64,000 nt of DNA from Algoriphagus sanaruensis (GCF_001593605.1 NZ_CP012836.1:992001-1056000); one strand, 5' to 3'; shown: positions 26,494-35,606, numbered from the stretch's first letter. The notes: generated by a model from the sequence alone, not told the origin. Program-made: numbers and translations.

Positions 26494-27822
26494 ATGAAAA
26501 ATAGATATTTACTGATTTTAGCGCTTCTTTTAGCTTCCTCCCACTTCGCTTTTTCCCAGAAATTATTGCTTATGGCGAATCATAGCGATGCCAAGTTTAC
26601 CTTGTTAAATGATTATGATGACTCGGATAAACAGGAAATTGGGACTGGTACAGTTGAATTGAAATTGGAGAAAGATTCCAAAAACCGGGTAAAAATTTCA
26701 AAGCCAGGTTACCAAAGTGTCTTCAAGGAATACAACAAAGACCTCAAATGGGACAAGGAACAACGCATTACTTTGGATACCCGCCAAGTAGATATTTCTG
26801 TAGAGCCCTTTGATGCGGAAATCTTTGTAGATGGTCGTTTGATCGGCACCAAAGCAATTTTTCTTTACATCGTCAAAGACAGGTTTTTAACAGTTGAAAT
26901 TAGAAAGCCAGGGTTTGCGACCGTTTCAAAAGTGTATTACAATCAGCCAGATCGTGAAACTCCTCCATTTAAAGATCATTTTGTTTTGAAAGATCGTCAA
27001 GTGAGATTGGAAGTTTTGCCGGCTGATGCCTCAGTAAGCACCAATGGAATTACCCTTGGAAGAGGAAATCAAGATATTACGATTCCTTTTGGAGATTGTG
27101 TGACGACTACTGTTACCAAAGAGGGCTATGTGAATTATGAGAAAGTGTTTTGTAACAAGCAAGGCGATCCAGAGCCTCCAATTAGAGACAAGGCGGTTCT
27201 TGAGGATCGATTAGTAAAAATCACGACGGCTCCTAATGATGCAGCCATAGAAATTTCAGGGAAGCGGGTTGGAAATGGATCTTATGATTTAAAAGTTCCT
27301 AAAAATTCCTGTGTGGAAATTCGAGTGACTCGAGATGGTTTTGTGCAATACACTAAAAACTACTGTAATCAAGTGAGCATGCAAGAGCCTCCTTTGACAG
27401 ATTTCTTGGAATTGCCAGTGGATGAAGCCTACACTTCTTCAGTTTCGTCTGATTTGGCAAACGTTCGAATTACGATTCCGGTGCGTGCAGGCATTGCTCC
27501 TGAGGAAGCATGGAAAGTGCTTAGTTCGATTATTACGGGCTATTTTGACATTCTTGAAACTGTCGATTATAACACAGGCTATTTGACTACATCTTGGCAA
27601 GTTCAAAACTTCATGTCGAGTATTATCCGGACACGGGTCATTGTGTCCACAGGTGGAAATACGGATCAAGTGGCCTATGCTGTTAAACTCGTGAGCCAAG
27701 AAGCAAAAGTTTTTGGAGATGAAAAAGTCACCGTCAAGGACGATGAAAAATTCCAAGATTGGGCGAGGATTCTTAAAAAGTATGATGGGTTGATTCAGGA
27801 AATCCAAGCGAGATTGCAATAA
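26494..27822 (+). CDS. Secreted protein with four PEGA-like repeats
   Basis: A 442-residue exported protein with a signal peptide (1-21, ending SHFAFSQ). Four tandem units of about 70-75 residues follow, each with a strand pattern like PEGA domains: a variable N-terminal unit (about 23-95), RQVDISVEPFDAEIFVDGRLIG (from about 97), RQVRLEVLPADASVSTNG (from about 168) and RLVKITTAPNDAAIEISGKRVG (from about 242). Units 3 and 4 each carry a cysteine pair (GDC...VFCN; NSC...NYCN), absent from units 1 and 2. The C-terminal ~130 residues (from about 325) form a separate alpha/beta domain, perhaps BamC-like. PEGA domains are surface-layer or carbohydrate-linked; the role here is unknown. Confidence 0.7.
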   Translation: MKNRYLLILALLLASSHFAFSQKLLLMANHSDAKFTLLNDYDDSDKQEIGTGTVELKLEKDSKNRVKISKPGYQSVFKEYNKDLKWDKEQRITLDTRQVDISVEPFDAEIFVDGRLIGTKAIFLYIVKDRFLTVEIRKPGFATVSKVYYNQPDRETPPFKDHFVLKDRQVRLEVLPADASVSTNGITLGRGNQDITIPFGDCVTTTVTKEGYVNYEKVFCNKQGDPEPPIRDKAVLEDRLVKITTAPNDAAIEISGKRVGNGSYDLKVPKNSCVEIRVTRDGFVQYTKNYCNQVSMQEPPLTDFLELPVDEAYTSSVSSDLANVRITIPVRAGIAPEEAWKVLSSIITGYFDILETVDYNTGYLTTSWQVQNFMSSIIRTRVIVSTGGNTDQVAYAVKLVSQEAKVFGDEKVTVKDDEKFQDWARILKKYDGLIQEIQARLQ

Positions 27823-27844
27823 TCTCAAACCCCTATCAGCAAAG

Positions 27845-27875
27845 GCCCCGAATTTTTAGAAATCGGGGCTTTTTG
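27845..27875. terminator. Bidirectional terminator
   Basis: The GCCCCGA / TCGGGGC stem extended by AATTT/AAAT pairing is followed by a T5 run on the plus strand. It lies between convergent genes and contains the stop codon of the minus-strand ATP-grasp gene. Confidence 0.85.
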
Positions 27876-28932
27876 TTTTCCAAAGGTTTTCCCAACCCAA
27901 GCCTTTGAAATGTGGGCCAATTACAGCTTCTTCCATGTTATAGGATGGGGTGACTGTATTCCACTCCATAATTTTTATTCGGTCATTTTCATCCACTGTC
28001 ATATCCCAGGCGATAAGCCCAAATTGGGGGTTTTGATCGTGGAGTTTCTCACAAAAGGCTTTGATTTCCTGATACTTCGGGATTTGACGGGCATTTAGAG
28101 GAACTTGAGTTTCTGTATGTCTAACTACCATTTCCCAATCTCCAATAAAACCGAAGTCATGAGTTCGGCCATCTTGGATTCGAATCGCAAATCGGATGCA
28201 ATGATCTTCATAAATAAAAGGGACACCCTCCAAACCAATTCGGATTGCAGACTGGACGACCTTTGCCTGATTTTGAAAAGGCTTGTAGGTAGTCACTCGT
28301 AAACTGGGTACACAAGCGGGGCTAATTTCTTTAAAAAATGGATGAGGAGTTATCGGCGATTGAATTACAAAATTTCCAAGAACATCTAAATCTAATCTTG
28401 AAAATTTCTCTCGATCCACCTTCATCAGGCCTCCTCCTCTTGAAGTGTGATCTTCTTTGAGAAATACAAAAGGATGATCCTTAAATAGCGTTTGGCTTAA
28501 GGTGTGAAAGTCTGTTTTTTCGCCAGTCGCTAGAAGCCAGCTCCCCTGCACCCGGTAAGCTAAATCGGGTAGGGCATCCGTATTCAGGAATTTTTGTGTC
28601 AGGGTTTTTATTTTCCCAAGCGGTTGTAATGATCCATTTAATCTGGGATAAACGATGCGTGCTAAATAATCCAAGGGCATCCAGCCTTCCAAAAATTCCC
28701 CCCGGCATGCGGTGAATACTTTAAGCCATGCCGAAAAGGAAGCATTGCCTAAAACATCTGCAGCATAGGTTTCAATTTCTTGTTCTTGTTTGGCACTTAA
28801 GGCGTGATAGGGAAGCTGACGAATTAGCGATTGATAAGCCTTCGTTGCACCTAGTTGATAATAGGCATCGGTGGCTTGATTTCGCCTTTTTTCTTGGTTT
28901 TGCCGGTAGAGCTGTTTAAGGTTTGATATCAT
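27856..28932 (-). CDS. Sugar-transfer-associated ATP-grasp domain protein, paralogue 2
   Basis: A 358-residue member of the ATP-grasp family often found near sugar-transfer genes (PF14397 type). It shows the lysine strand VFLKEDHTSRGGGLMKV, the PSLRVTTYK motif, and the metal-binding C-terminal part IAWDMTVDENDRIKIMEWNT. The closing block GPHFKGLGWENLWK is shared with the neighbouring paralogue. ATP-grasp enzymes ligate a carboxylate to an amine via acyl phosphate; the substrates here are unknown. I start at ATG 28932, which overlaps the upstream stop as ATGA and aligns with the paralogue's N-terminus; an ATG 24 bases earlier is less likely. Confidence 0.82.
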   Translation of the reverse strand: MISNLKQLYRQNQEKRRNQATDAYYQLGATKAYQSLIRQLPYHALSAKQEQEIETYAADVLGNASFSAWLKVFTACRGEFLEGWMPLDYLARIVYPRLNGSLQPLGKIKTLTQKFLNTDALPDLAYRVQGSWLLATGEKTDFHTLSQTLFKDHPFVFLKEDHTSRGGGLMKVDREKFSRLDLDVLGNFVIQSPITPHPFFKEISPACVPSLRVTTYKPFQNQAKVVQSAIRIGLEGVPFIYEDHCIRFAIRIQDGRTHDFGFIGDWEMVVRHTETQVPLNARQIPKYQEIKAFCEKLHDQNPQFGLIAWDMTVDENDRIKIMEWNTVTPSYNMEEAVIGPHFKGLGWENLWKTKSPDF

Positions 28933-30005
28933 CTTGTTCCAGAAGAAATCTTCCAAAGATTTTCCCAGCCCAAATTTTTAAAATGAGGGCCTGTTGCTGA
29001 TTCAGAAAAAACGATTCCTGGCTCATCTGAATTCCATTCGATAAGCTGGGCTTTTCCTTCTTGATTGATTGAGACATCCCAGCCGATTAGCTGGACATGT
29101 GGCAATCGGTCATGAGTTTGCTCACAGAGAGCAACTGCCTCTAGAAAATTTGGAATAGATTTTCCGCTAAAAGTTGCCCCTGTATCTGGGTGTTTTTCCA
29201 AAATCCCCCAACCTGCAGTAGTTGCTGTATCAAAAAAACTTCCGTCTTCAATTCTAATTGGGACTCGAATGCAATCTTTGGTATAAATGTATTCCATCCC
29301 TTTTCGACCCACCCTGAGACCTGTAAGTTTATTTGTTGCCGGTTCTCCAGGAGGCTTGACAGTGGTGATCCGTATTGTGGCTACTGCTCCGGGACTAAAC
29401 TCTTCCAAAAGGGGATGCTGAAAGATGGGAGACTGGATAACAAAATCTCCAGCTTGCTTAAAATCAAACTGGTCGAAACCTTCTGGAGTCAATTTGATGA
29501 CTCCATTTCCCTGGAATGAAAAATCCTTTTTAAGGAAAACAATCGGATTTTGGTCAAAACACAAAGCCCTTACTTCTTGAAACGAAATTGGTTGACCAAA
29601 TCGATTGGACCAACATCCTCTGATATAATAGACCAAGTCAGGAAGAGCTTCAGTTTGAAGGATTCGCTTTGACAAGGTTTTACGATCACTTAGTCTTCTG
29701 AAATCTCCATTGATAGCTGGGCAGACAATTCTTCCTAAGTAATTGTCGGGAATCCAGCCCTCTTTAAACTCCCCTTGAAATGCAGAATAGACCTTTAACC
29801 AAGGAGCAAACTCTTTTCCTCCCAGCACTTCTTTCGCATAGGTTTCGCACTTGGATATTTGGGCAGGGCTTAAGTTTTTTCCTTGATTCAGGAGGCTTTG
29901 TAGTGCTTTATCGGCTTTGATATGATGGGGTTGATCGTATAATTTTTGCCACCTACGGATCCGTGATTTTCGGTAGATCCGTTTCAAAAGCTTTAGACTA
30001 TTCAT
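28929..30005 (-). CDS. Sugar-transfer-associated ATP-grasp domain protein, paralogue 1
   Basis: A 358-residue protein clearly paralogous to its downstream neighbour along its whole length: the same N-terminal helical part, the NYLGRIVCPAINGDFR block, VFLKKDFSFQGNGVIKL, ATIRITTVK, LIGWDVSINQEGKAQLIEWNSD and the shared ending GPHFKNLGWENLWK. The acidic metal-binding region is preserved, so it should be active. The pair is translationally coupled, with no glycosyltransferase or capsule gene nearby. Confidence 0.82.
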   Translation of the reverse strand: MNSLKLLKRIYRKSRIRRWQKLYDQPHHIKADKALQSLLNQGKNLSPAQISKCETYAKEVLGGKEFAPWLKVYSAFQGEFKEGWIPDNYLGRIVCPAINGDFRRLSDRKTLSKRILQTEALPDLVYYIRGCWSNRFGQPISFQEVRALCFDQNPIVFLKKDFSFQGNGVIKLTPEGFDQFDFKQAGDFVIQSPIFQHPLLEEFSPGAVATIRITTVKPPGEPATNKLTGLRVGRKGMEYIYTKDCIRVPIRIEDGSFFDTATTAGWGILEKHPDTGATFSGKSIPNFLEAVALCEQTHDRLPHVQLIGWDVSINQEGKAQLIEWNSDEPGIVFSESATGPHFKNLGWENLWKISSGTR

Positions 30006-30213
30006 AGATAAATGAGGAATGACTAAAAGTCGGGAATTCTATCGAAAAAAAATGGAAAAAATTCCAACTGAAAAAACCATATATCAATCGATTTCCTAAG
30101 GTATTTAGTTGTTTAGGTTCAGCTAATCAGGGAATTGGGTTTTTTTAACCCTTTCAAACTTTGTAATTTTTTCAAAATTTTCTCTTAGCAATATTCCCAT
30201 ACCCGATAACCTG

Positions 30214-31695
30214 ATGCGTAAACCCCAACTTTCTTTTTCCCAGATCATCAACATGAATGTTGGTTTCTTTGGGATTCAGTACAGCTTTGGTCTTCAGCAA
30301 AGTGCTGTAAATCCGATCTATGACATGCTCGGTGCAGCACCCGATGAAATTCCGATTTTAAACTTGGCAGGCCCAATGACCGGGTTATTGATTCAACCTA
30401 TCATTGGAGCATTGAGTGATAGTACTTGGAGTCCGAAATATGGTCGACGAAAGCCCTATTTCTTCATTGGTGCTTTGCTTTGTAGCATCTGTTTATTTTT
30501 CTATCCATTCAGTAGTTCACTATGGATGGCTGCGGGATTACTTTGGGTCCTTGACGCAGCCAATAACACGGCGATGGAGCCCTATCGAGCGCTGATCGCA
30601 GATTCCCTTCCTGAGGAGCAATATGGCCAAGGGTTTTTGACTCAAAGTTTCTTCACAGGCTTAGGAATTACCTTGGCAAACATTTCCTTGTTTGTCTTTC
30701 AGATTTTCTTCAAAGGGACCATTGGATCACTTCCAATGTGGGTGTATGCCTCTTTCTTTTTGGGGACGATTTGTTCTATCACCTCCGTGATGTGGAGTAT
30801 TTCCAAAACACCTGAATATCCGCCTTCGGACGAAGAATTAGCAGCTCTTCGCCAACGAAATGAGGGCATGCCACCTCCCGCCGTTCAGTTCTTCCTTTCA
30901 ATTCTGACTACTTTGGTCGCCTATTTAGTTTTTCTGATCCTGTTGGTTCCTTCCATTTTTGATCGAAAGATTATCCGAAAAACCATTCACTGGGCGGAGA
31001 CAAATCCCACCACCAAGGTCTTGTTCGCTCAAAATCTCGAAATCATCGAAGCCATAATTCAAATGCCATCTGTCATGTGGAAGTTGGCCTTAGTTTACCT
31101 CTTCCAATGGTATGCGCTGTTTTGTTATTGGCAAAATGCCGCCAAATCCATTGCACTTTCTGTTTGGGGTGCGACCCCTTCCAGCGATCCTGAAAAATAC
31201 GAACAAGCTGTGGGTTGGACTGGACTAGTTAACGGCTGGTATAATATCGTAACGTTTCTTTCGGCGTTTTTTCTTGTCGGACTAGCCAAGAAATTCGGTC
31301 CAAAAACCGTCCATTTCTTGTGTTTGATTTTAGCAGGCGTGGGTTTGATTTTATTTCCAATGATTGAAAATAAATACCTGCTTTTTGCACCTATGACTGG
31401 ATTTGGAATCGCTTGGGCCAGTATGATGGGCGTTCCCTATCTATTGGTTGTGAATGAAATTCCAAAGGAGCGATACGGAGTTTACATGGGAATCATCAAT
31501 ATGATGATTGTGATTCCGATGATATTGCAGACCCTCTCTTTTGGCTTTATTTCCAAAAACTTCCTTGGAAATGATGCCGGGCAAGCGGTGACTTTCGCAG
31601 GAGTATTGTTACTGATTGCTGCTGCGGCCACTCTTTTGATCAAAGACAATAAGAAAATGGATGAAACAACAGTGATTGTTTCATCAGGCCATTGA
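30214..31695 (+). CDS. SLC45-type MFS sugar transporter
   Basis: A 493-residue membrane protein with about 12 helices, of the GPH/SLC45-like branch of the major facilitator family, which includes sucrose and maltose/H+ symporters. The family-typical blocks are QYSFGLQQSAVNPIYDMLGA in helix 1, GLLIQPIIGALSDSTWSPKYGRRKPYF between helices 2 and 3 (shortened here to GALSDSTWSPKYGRRKP), and DAANNTAMEPYRALIADSLP. A long central loop (about 205-280) separates the halves. The amylosucrase gene begins 25 bases after its stop, which points to sucrose or a related glucoside as substrate. Confidence 0.87.
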   Translation: MRKPQLSFSQIINMNVGFFGIQYSFGLQQSAVNPIYDMLGAAPDEIPILNLAGPMTGLLIQPIIGALSDSTWSPKYGRRKPYFFIGALLCSICLFFYPFSSSLWMAAGLLWVLDAANNTAMEPYRALIADSLPEEQYGQGFLTQSFFTGLGITLANISLFVFQIFFKGTIGSLPMWVYASFFLGTICSITSVMWSISKTPEYPPSDEELAALRQRNEGMPPPAVQFFLSILTTLVAYLVFLILLVPSIFDRKIIRKTIHWAETNPTTKVLFAQNLEIIEAIIQMPSVMWKLALVYLFQWYALFCYWQNAAKSIALSVWGATPSSDPEKYEQAVGWTGLVNGWYNIVTFLSAFFLVGLAKKFGPKTVHFLCLILAGVGLILFPMIENKYLLFAPMTGFGIAWASMMGVPYLLVVNEIPKERYGVYMGIINMMIVIPMILQTLSFGFISKNFLGNDAGQAVTFAGVLLLIAAAATLLIKDNKKMDETTVIVSSGH

Positions 31696-31720
31696 TAAAC
31701 CTATCTCTAGATTACCTTAC

Positions 31721-33679
31721 ATGACTACCGAATTATTCCTTCAGGAAAAAATCAACGAACTGTTGGAAATCCATCAGCTGGATGCTCTGAAAAAAGATCA
31801 AGCATTTGTAGACCGGCTTTGGAACCATTTACCTAAAATTCATAGGCTTTTTGGGGAGATTTATGCCTCTCACCATCAGGCCGAACCCCAGTTTATTGAG
31901 CTGATTTCAAGTTTGATTAAAGCCTATCAATCACGTGAAAGTTCTCTCAAGAAACGTGATGCTGAAAAAGCCAAGCAAGATGGTTGGTTTCTAAGCAATC
32001 AATTAGCTGGGATGAGTTTATACGTGGATCGCTTTGCCGGGAATTTGAAAAAAATGCCGGAAAAGCTGACGCACCTGGAGGAGTTAGGGGTAAATTTTCT
32101 CCACCTCATGCCCATTTTTCAAAGTCCAGAAGGTGAAAGTGATGGAGGATATGCGGTATCTGATTTCCGAACAGTCGACTCAAGGTTTGGATCTTTAGAA
32201 GACCTTATCGCGCTTCGCAAAAAGATGCACAGCAAAGGCATGAATCTAATGTTGGATATTGTGCTGAATCATACTTCTCACCATCACGAGTGGGCGCAGA
32301 AAGCCAAGCAAGGAGATCCATATTACCGAGACTTTTTCTATACCTATCCAGACCGGTGGATGCCAGATGAATTTGACCGAAGTATGCCTGAGATTTTCCC
32401 AGAGGCAGCTCCCGGCAATTTTACTTGGTCAGAAGAAATGGGTCGATGGGTAATGACGGTGTTCCACCGGTATCAGTGGGATTTGAATTACACCAATCCC
32501 GTTGTTTTCAAGGAAATGATGGATACGGTATTGTTTTACGGGAATTTGGGGGTGGATCTTCTCCGCATCGATGCACCAGCCTTTATCTGGAAACAGCCAG
32601 GTACTTCCTGCCAAAACTTGCCGGAAGCGCATACTTTGCTTCGATTGATCAAGCAATGTGTACTGGTAGCTACTCCTGGAATGGCGATTTTGGGTGAGGC
32701 TATCGTGGCTCCAAAGGAAATCATGAAGTATTTCGGTACGGGAGAATTCATAGCTCAGGAATGTGATTTTGCTTACAATGCCACTCAAATGGCCTTGCAA
32801 TGGGATATGTTGGCTTCGGGCGAGACCAAAGTAATGCTTGCCGCCCAACACGAAATTCTTCAGAAACCTTACGGTACTTCTTGGATTACCTATACCCGAT
32901 GCCATGATGATATTGGCTTGGGATACGATGACTACATGATTGCCCATGCAGGCAAAGAACCCTATCAGCATCGTAAATTTTTGAAAGAATACTATTCTTA
33001 TTCTGGAGATCAATGGATGAGTCCTGCTCGTGGTGCGCTTTTTTCCTCTAATCCGAAAACTGGCGATGCCAGAATTAGCGGTACGCTTGCATCCTTGTGT
33101 GGATTAGAAAAGGCCTTGATTGAAGGAAATGGTCCAGCCATTGATCAAAGCATTCAAAAAATCCTAATGATGCAGGCGCATTCCATTTTCTTGGGCGGAT
33201 TACCGATGCTATTTTATGGAGACGAAGTGGGCTATACCAATGATTATAGCTTCCAAAATGATCCTGGTAAATATTACGACAATCGATGGATGCACCGTCC
33301 TATCATTGATTGGGAAAAAGTAAACCGGAAAAAGGTAGATGGTACCGTCGAGAATCAACTCTTTGAAGGGACTAAAAAGCTACTTTCCATTCGAAAATCT
33401 CAGGATGTTTTTGCGGATTTGAGCAATATCACCTGGATGAGTCCGCACAATATTCATGTTGCAGGATTTGTTCGCCGAAAAGGGAATGACCGGGTGTACT
33501 GCCTGTTTAATTTCAGCGATCGTGCAGCCTATCTCACCTGGTATGCCTTTAAAGAGCAAGGAGAGGGAGCCACAGCGCTCTGGGATCTTTGGGGAGAAAA
33601 AATTCATACCATTGGAGCAGATAATGAATACTTGATCTTGCCTCCTTATGGATTCTGCATCATGACGCCGCAGGGTTAA
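31721..33679 (+). CDS. Amylosucrase-type GH13 glucosyltransferase
   Basis: Amylosucrase splits sucrose and transfers glucose to a growing alpha-1,4-glucan, or to water, releasing fructose. The 652 residues align in style and numbering with the Neisseria polysaccharea enzyme: nucleophile in GVDLLRIDAPAFIWKQ (Asp284), acid/base in AILGEAIVAP (Glu326), and transition-state stabiliser in RCHDDIGL (His395-Asp396), plus GTSCQNLPEAH after the nucleophile. The helical N-terminal domain (about 1-90) is present. There is no signal peptide, so it acts in the cytoplasm after uptake by the MFS carrier. I start at ATG 31721; an in-frame upstream ATG overlaps the transporter gene. Confidence 0.9.
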   Translation: MTTELFLQEKINELLEIHQLDALKKDQAFVDRLWNHLPKIHRLFGEIYASHHQAEPQFIELISSLIKAYQSRESSLKKRDAEKAKQDGWFLSNQLAGMSLYVDRFAGNLKKMPEKLTHLEELGVNFLHLMPIFQSPEGESDGGYAVSDFRTVDSRFGSLEDLIALRKKMHSKGMNLMLDIVLNHTSHHHEWAQKAKQGDPYYRDFFYTYPDRWMPDEFDRSMPEIFPEAAPGNFTWSEEMGRWVMTVFHRYQWDLNYTNPVVFKEMMDTVLFYGNLGVDLLRIDAPAFIWKQPGTSCQNLPEAHTLLRLIKQCVLVATPGMAILGEAIVAPKEIMKYFGTGEFIAQECDFAYNATQMALQWDMLASGETKVMLAAQHEILQKPYGTSWITYTRCHDDIGLGYDDYMIAHAGKEPYQHRKFLKEYYSYSGDQWMSPARGALFSSNPKTGDARISGTLASLCGLEKALIEGNGPAIDQSIQKILMMQAHSIFLGGLPMLFYGDEVGYTNDYSFQNDPGKYYDNRWMHRPIIDWEKVNRKKVDGTVENQLFEGTKKLLSIRKSQDVFADLSNITWMSPHNIHVAGFVRRKGNDRVYCLFNFSDRAAYLTWYAFKEQGEGATALWDLWGEKIHTIGADNEYLILPPYGFCIMTPQG

Positions 33680-33685
33680 ACATTA

Positions 33686-33725
33686 AAAAGCCTTCCTAGA
33701 TTTAATCCAGGAAGGCTTTTATCAT
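33686..33725. terminator. Bidirectional terminator
   Basis: The AAAAGCCTTCCT / AGGAAGGCTTTT stem with an 11-base loop lies between the convergent amylosucrase and LacI genes; T/A runs flank both sides. Confidence 0.9.
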
Positions 33726-34744
33726 TTTTGGGAGGATTCCCGGATAATGAGTTCCGTTTTAATTTCATGAAACTCATCCGTTACGGGGTCCTGATTTTTG
33801 AGAATTTCAATTAATAGTTCCGCAGCTTTACTTCCCATTGCTTTTCCATGCTGATCGACCGAACTTAAAGTCGGACTGGTATAATCTGAAAGCATCCAGT
33901 TGCTAAATCCCATAATTCCGACTTGCTGGGGAATTGCAATCGATTTGGATTGGAGGTGTTTCATCGCTCCAAGCGCTACCACATCTGTAATACAGAAGAT
34001 CGCATCTGGCGCATTTCCACTTTCCATAAGTTCCTTCGTGAATTCCATTCCTTCTTTTTCGGAGATTTCCCAGCAGTTTTTAACCCAATCTTCCCGGAAC
34101 TCCAAGCCATGGTCTTCGATCGCTTTTCGATAACCCTTGTAGCGTTCATGGGCATTTTTTACATCCATTCTGCCGCTCAAATGGGCAATCTTGCGGTATC
34201 CTTGTTTGATCAAATGGGTAACAGCATCATAGGCACTTTGAAAATCATCCACCACCAATTTTGGGCTAACCAGGTAGTCTGTGATCTTATCAAATTGGAC
34301 GACGGGCTTTCCTTCATCCAAAAAAGCTTGAAGGTGCTCTGCCTCTTTGGTTTCATTGGAAACTGAGATCAATAAGCCATCCACTCCCATTCCGAGCAGG
34401 TGTTGGCTGGCTCGAATTTCGTCTTTTAGCATGTCCTGCGATTGTGCTAAGATGATGCTGTAGCCGTGTTTTTTGGCGGTTTCCATGGCTCCATCAATCG
34501 TCGTGGAGAAAAAGTGATGAACGATCTGAGGTACAATCATTCCCAAAATGGAGGTACGGTTTTTTCGGAAATTCACCGCCATGGTATTGGGAATGTAATT
34601 GTGCTTTTCAGCATAATCCTTGACCATCTGAATCGTTTCTTCGGAGAGCGAAGGATAGCCATTCAGCGCCCTTGAAACGGTGGAGGGTGATAGGTTTAAT
34701 TCCTTGGCAATATCCTTAAGCGTAATTTTCCGTTTTTCAGCCAT
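33722..34744 (-). CDS. LacI family transcriptional regulator
   Basis: A 340-residue regulator. Residues 5-52 form the LacI helix-turn-helix and hinge (ITLKDIAKELNLSPSTVSRALNG), followed by a periplasmic-binding-protein-like sensor domain (about 60-340) with the typical VDGLLISVSNE, RKIAHLSG and PDAIFCITDVVALG blocks. It is convergent with the amylosucrase gene and divergent from the HUMPS/dehydrogenase operon, so it may control either or both; the shared upstream region with the second operon makes that the likelier target. The effector is probably a sugar or sugar phosphate. Confidence 0.9.
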   Translation of the reverse strand: MAEKRKITLKDIAKELNLSPSTVSRALNGYPSLSEETIQMVKDYAEKHNYIPNTMAVNFRKNRTSILGMIVPQIVHHFFSTTIDGAMETAKKHGYSIILAQSQDMLKDEIRASQHLLGMGVDGLLISVSNETKEAEHLQAFLDEGKPVVQFDKITDYLVSPKLVVDDFQSAYDAVTHLIKQGYRKIAHLSGRMDVKNAHERYKGYRKAIEDHGLEFREDWVKNCWEISEKEGMEFTKELMESGNAPDAIFCITDVVALGAMKHLQSKSIAIPQQVGIMGFSNWMLSDYTSPTLSSVDQHGKAMGSKAAELLIEILKNQDPVTDEFHEIKTELIIRESSQK

Positions 34745-34825
34745 TAGACAGGGTATAGTTATTAAGTTCTTTTCAAGGGAGAAAGTACTAATATTCTATT
34801 GCAGTTCCACTATCCATTTTTCCAT

Positions 34826-34849
34826 TGATCTATTTTTTGTTCAAGATCA
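34826..34849. promoter_or_regulatory. Possible operator in the LacI/HUMPS divergent region
   Basis: TGATCT (34826-34831) and AGATCA (34844-34849) form an inverted repeat with 12 bases between. It lies midway between the two divergent start codons. LacI operators are usually palindromic, but this one lacks the common central CG, so the call is weak. Confidence 0.25.
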
Positions 34850-34895
34850 GGCCTAAAAATCGGTATATTATGGTCAAACATTAAACCCAAAATCT

Positions 34896-35603
34896 ATGAC
34901 CCCGATTGTCCAGATCTCCTTGGATCTGACCAATATTGACGAAGCTCTTGAAACTGCTGCTCTGGCGCTTCGAGCTGGAGTGGATTGGCTGGAAGCTGGT
35001 ACCCCTTTAATTCTTGCAGAAGGTCTTCATGGCGTTCGAAAACTTCGTGAAGCTTTTCCCGGAACTCCCATTGTTGCTGATCTGAAAACCATGGATGGAG
35101 GTTATCTAGAGGCCGAAATGATGGCTAAAGCTGGAGCTACCCACGTGGTGGTCATGGCTCGAGCCCATGCCGAAACGATAAAATGTGTGGTCCAAGCAGG
35201 TAAAGATTTTGGCGTAAAAGTCATGGGAGATAACATGATTTGTCCCGATATGGTGGAGGGAGCTAAGTTTTTGGAAGATCTGGGTTGTGATTATGTGATT
35301 CATCACATTGGTTATGATGAGCGAAGGGGAATTGCTGCAGCAGGTCATCGAATGCCAAGTCCGCTCGATCAACTTCGTGAAGTTGTAGCTGCGGTGAATA
35401 TCCCTGTTCAGGCTGTCGGAGGTCTTTCTCTGGAGCAGGCAATCCAATGCCCACAATATGGAGCCCCACTGGTTGTATTAGGCGCGCCGCTGACTATTGA
35501 TGCCGATTCTTTCAAGACTGCAGATGGAGATCTCGAAATATCCCTCAGAATGATCTGTGAAGCCATCCATGCCCAAACCACCGTTTTCCCCTCTAACTCA
35601 TAA
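34896..35603 (+). CDS. HUMPS family protein (hexulose-6-phosphate synthase / 3-keto-L-gulonate-6-phosphate decarboxylase-like)
   Basis: A 235-residue TIM barrel of the orotidine-phosphate decarboxylase suprafamily. The family's metal and catalytic residues are all in place: Asp10 (ISLDLTN), Glu33 (DWLEAGTP), and Asp62, Lys64 and Asp67 (VADLKTMDGG). The HHIGYDERR motif resembles HPS (HTGYD) more than UlaD (HRSRD). HPS joins formaldehyde and ribulose 5-phosphate; UlaD decarboxylates 3-keto-L-gulonate 6-phosphate. No phosphohexuloisomerase gene is present beside it, as a formaldehyde pathway would need. It leads a tight four-gene operon with two dehydrogenases and an isomerase, so a sugar-acid decarboxylase or aldolase role is inferred. 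Confidence 0.8.
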   Translation: MTPIVQISLDLTNIDEALETAALALRAGVDWLEAGTPLILAEGLHGVRKLREAFPGTPIVADLKTMDGGYLEAEMMAKAGATHVVVMARAHAETIKCVVQAGKDFGVKVMGDNMICPDMVEGAKFLEDLGCDYVIHHIGYDERRGIAAAGHRMPSPLDQLREVVAAVNIPVQAVGGLSLEQAIQCPQYGAPLVVLGAPLTIDADSFKTADGDLEISLRMICEAIHAQTTVFPSNS

Positions 35604-35606
35604 GCC

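Noticed and set aside
30130..30155. GGGTT-T5-AACCC hairpin upstream of the MFS gene as regulator or terminator
   Set aside because: A five-base-pair stem in a T-rich region is too weak to separate from chance.
32429..33013. 194-codon open frame on the minus strand inside the amylosucrase gene
   Set aside because: It is antisense to a strongly conserved catalytic region and shows no family pattern; a shadow of codon bias.
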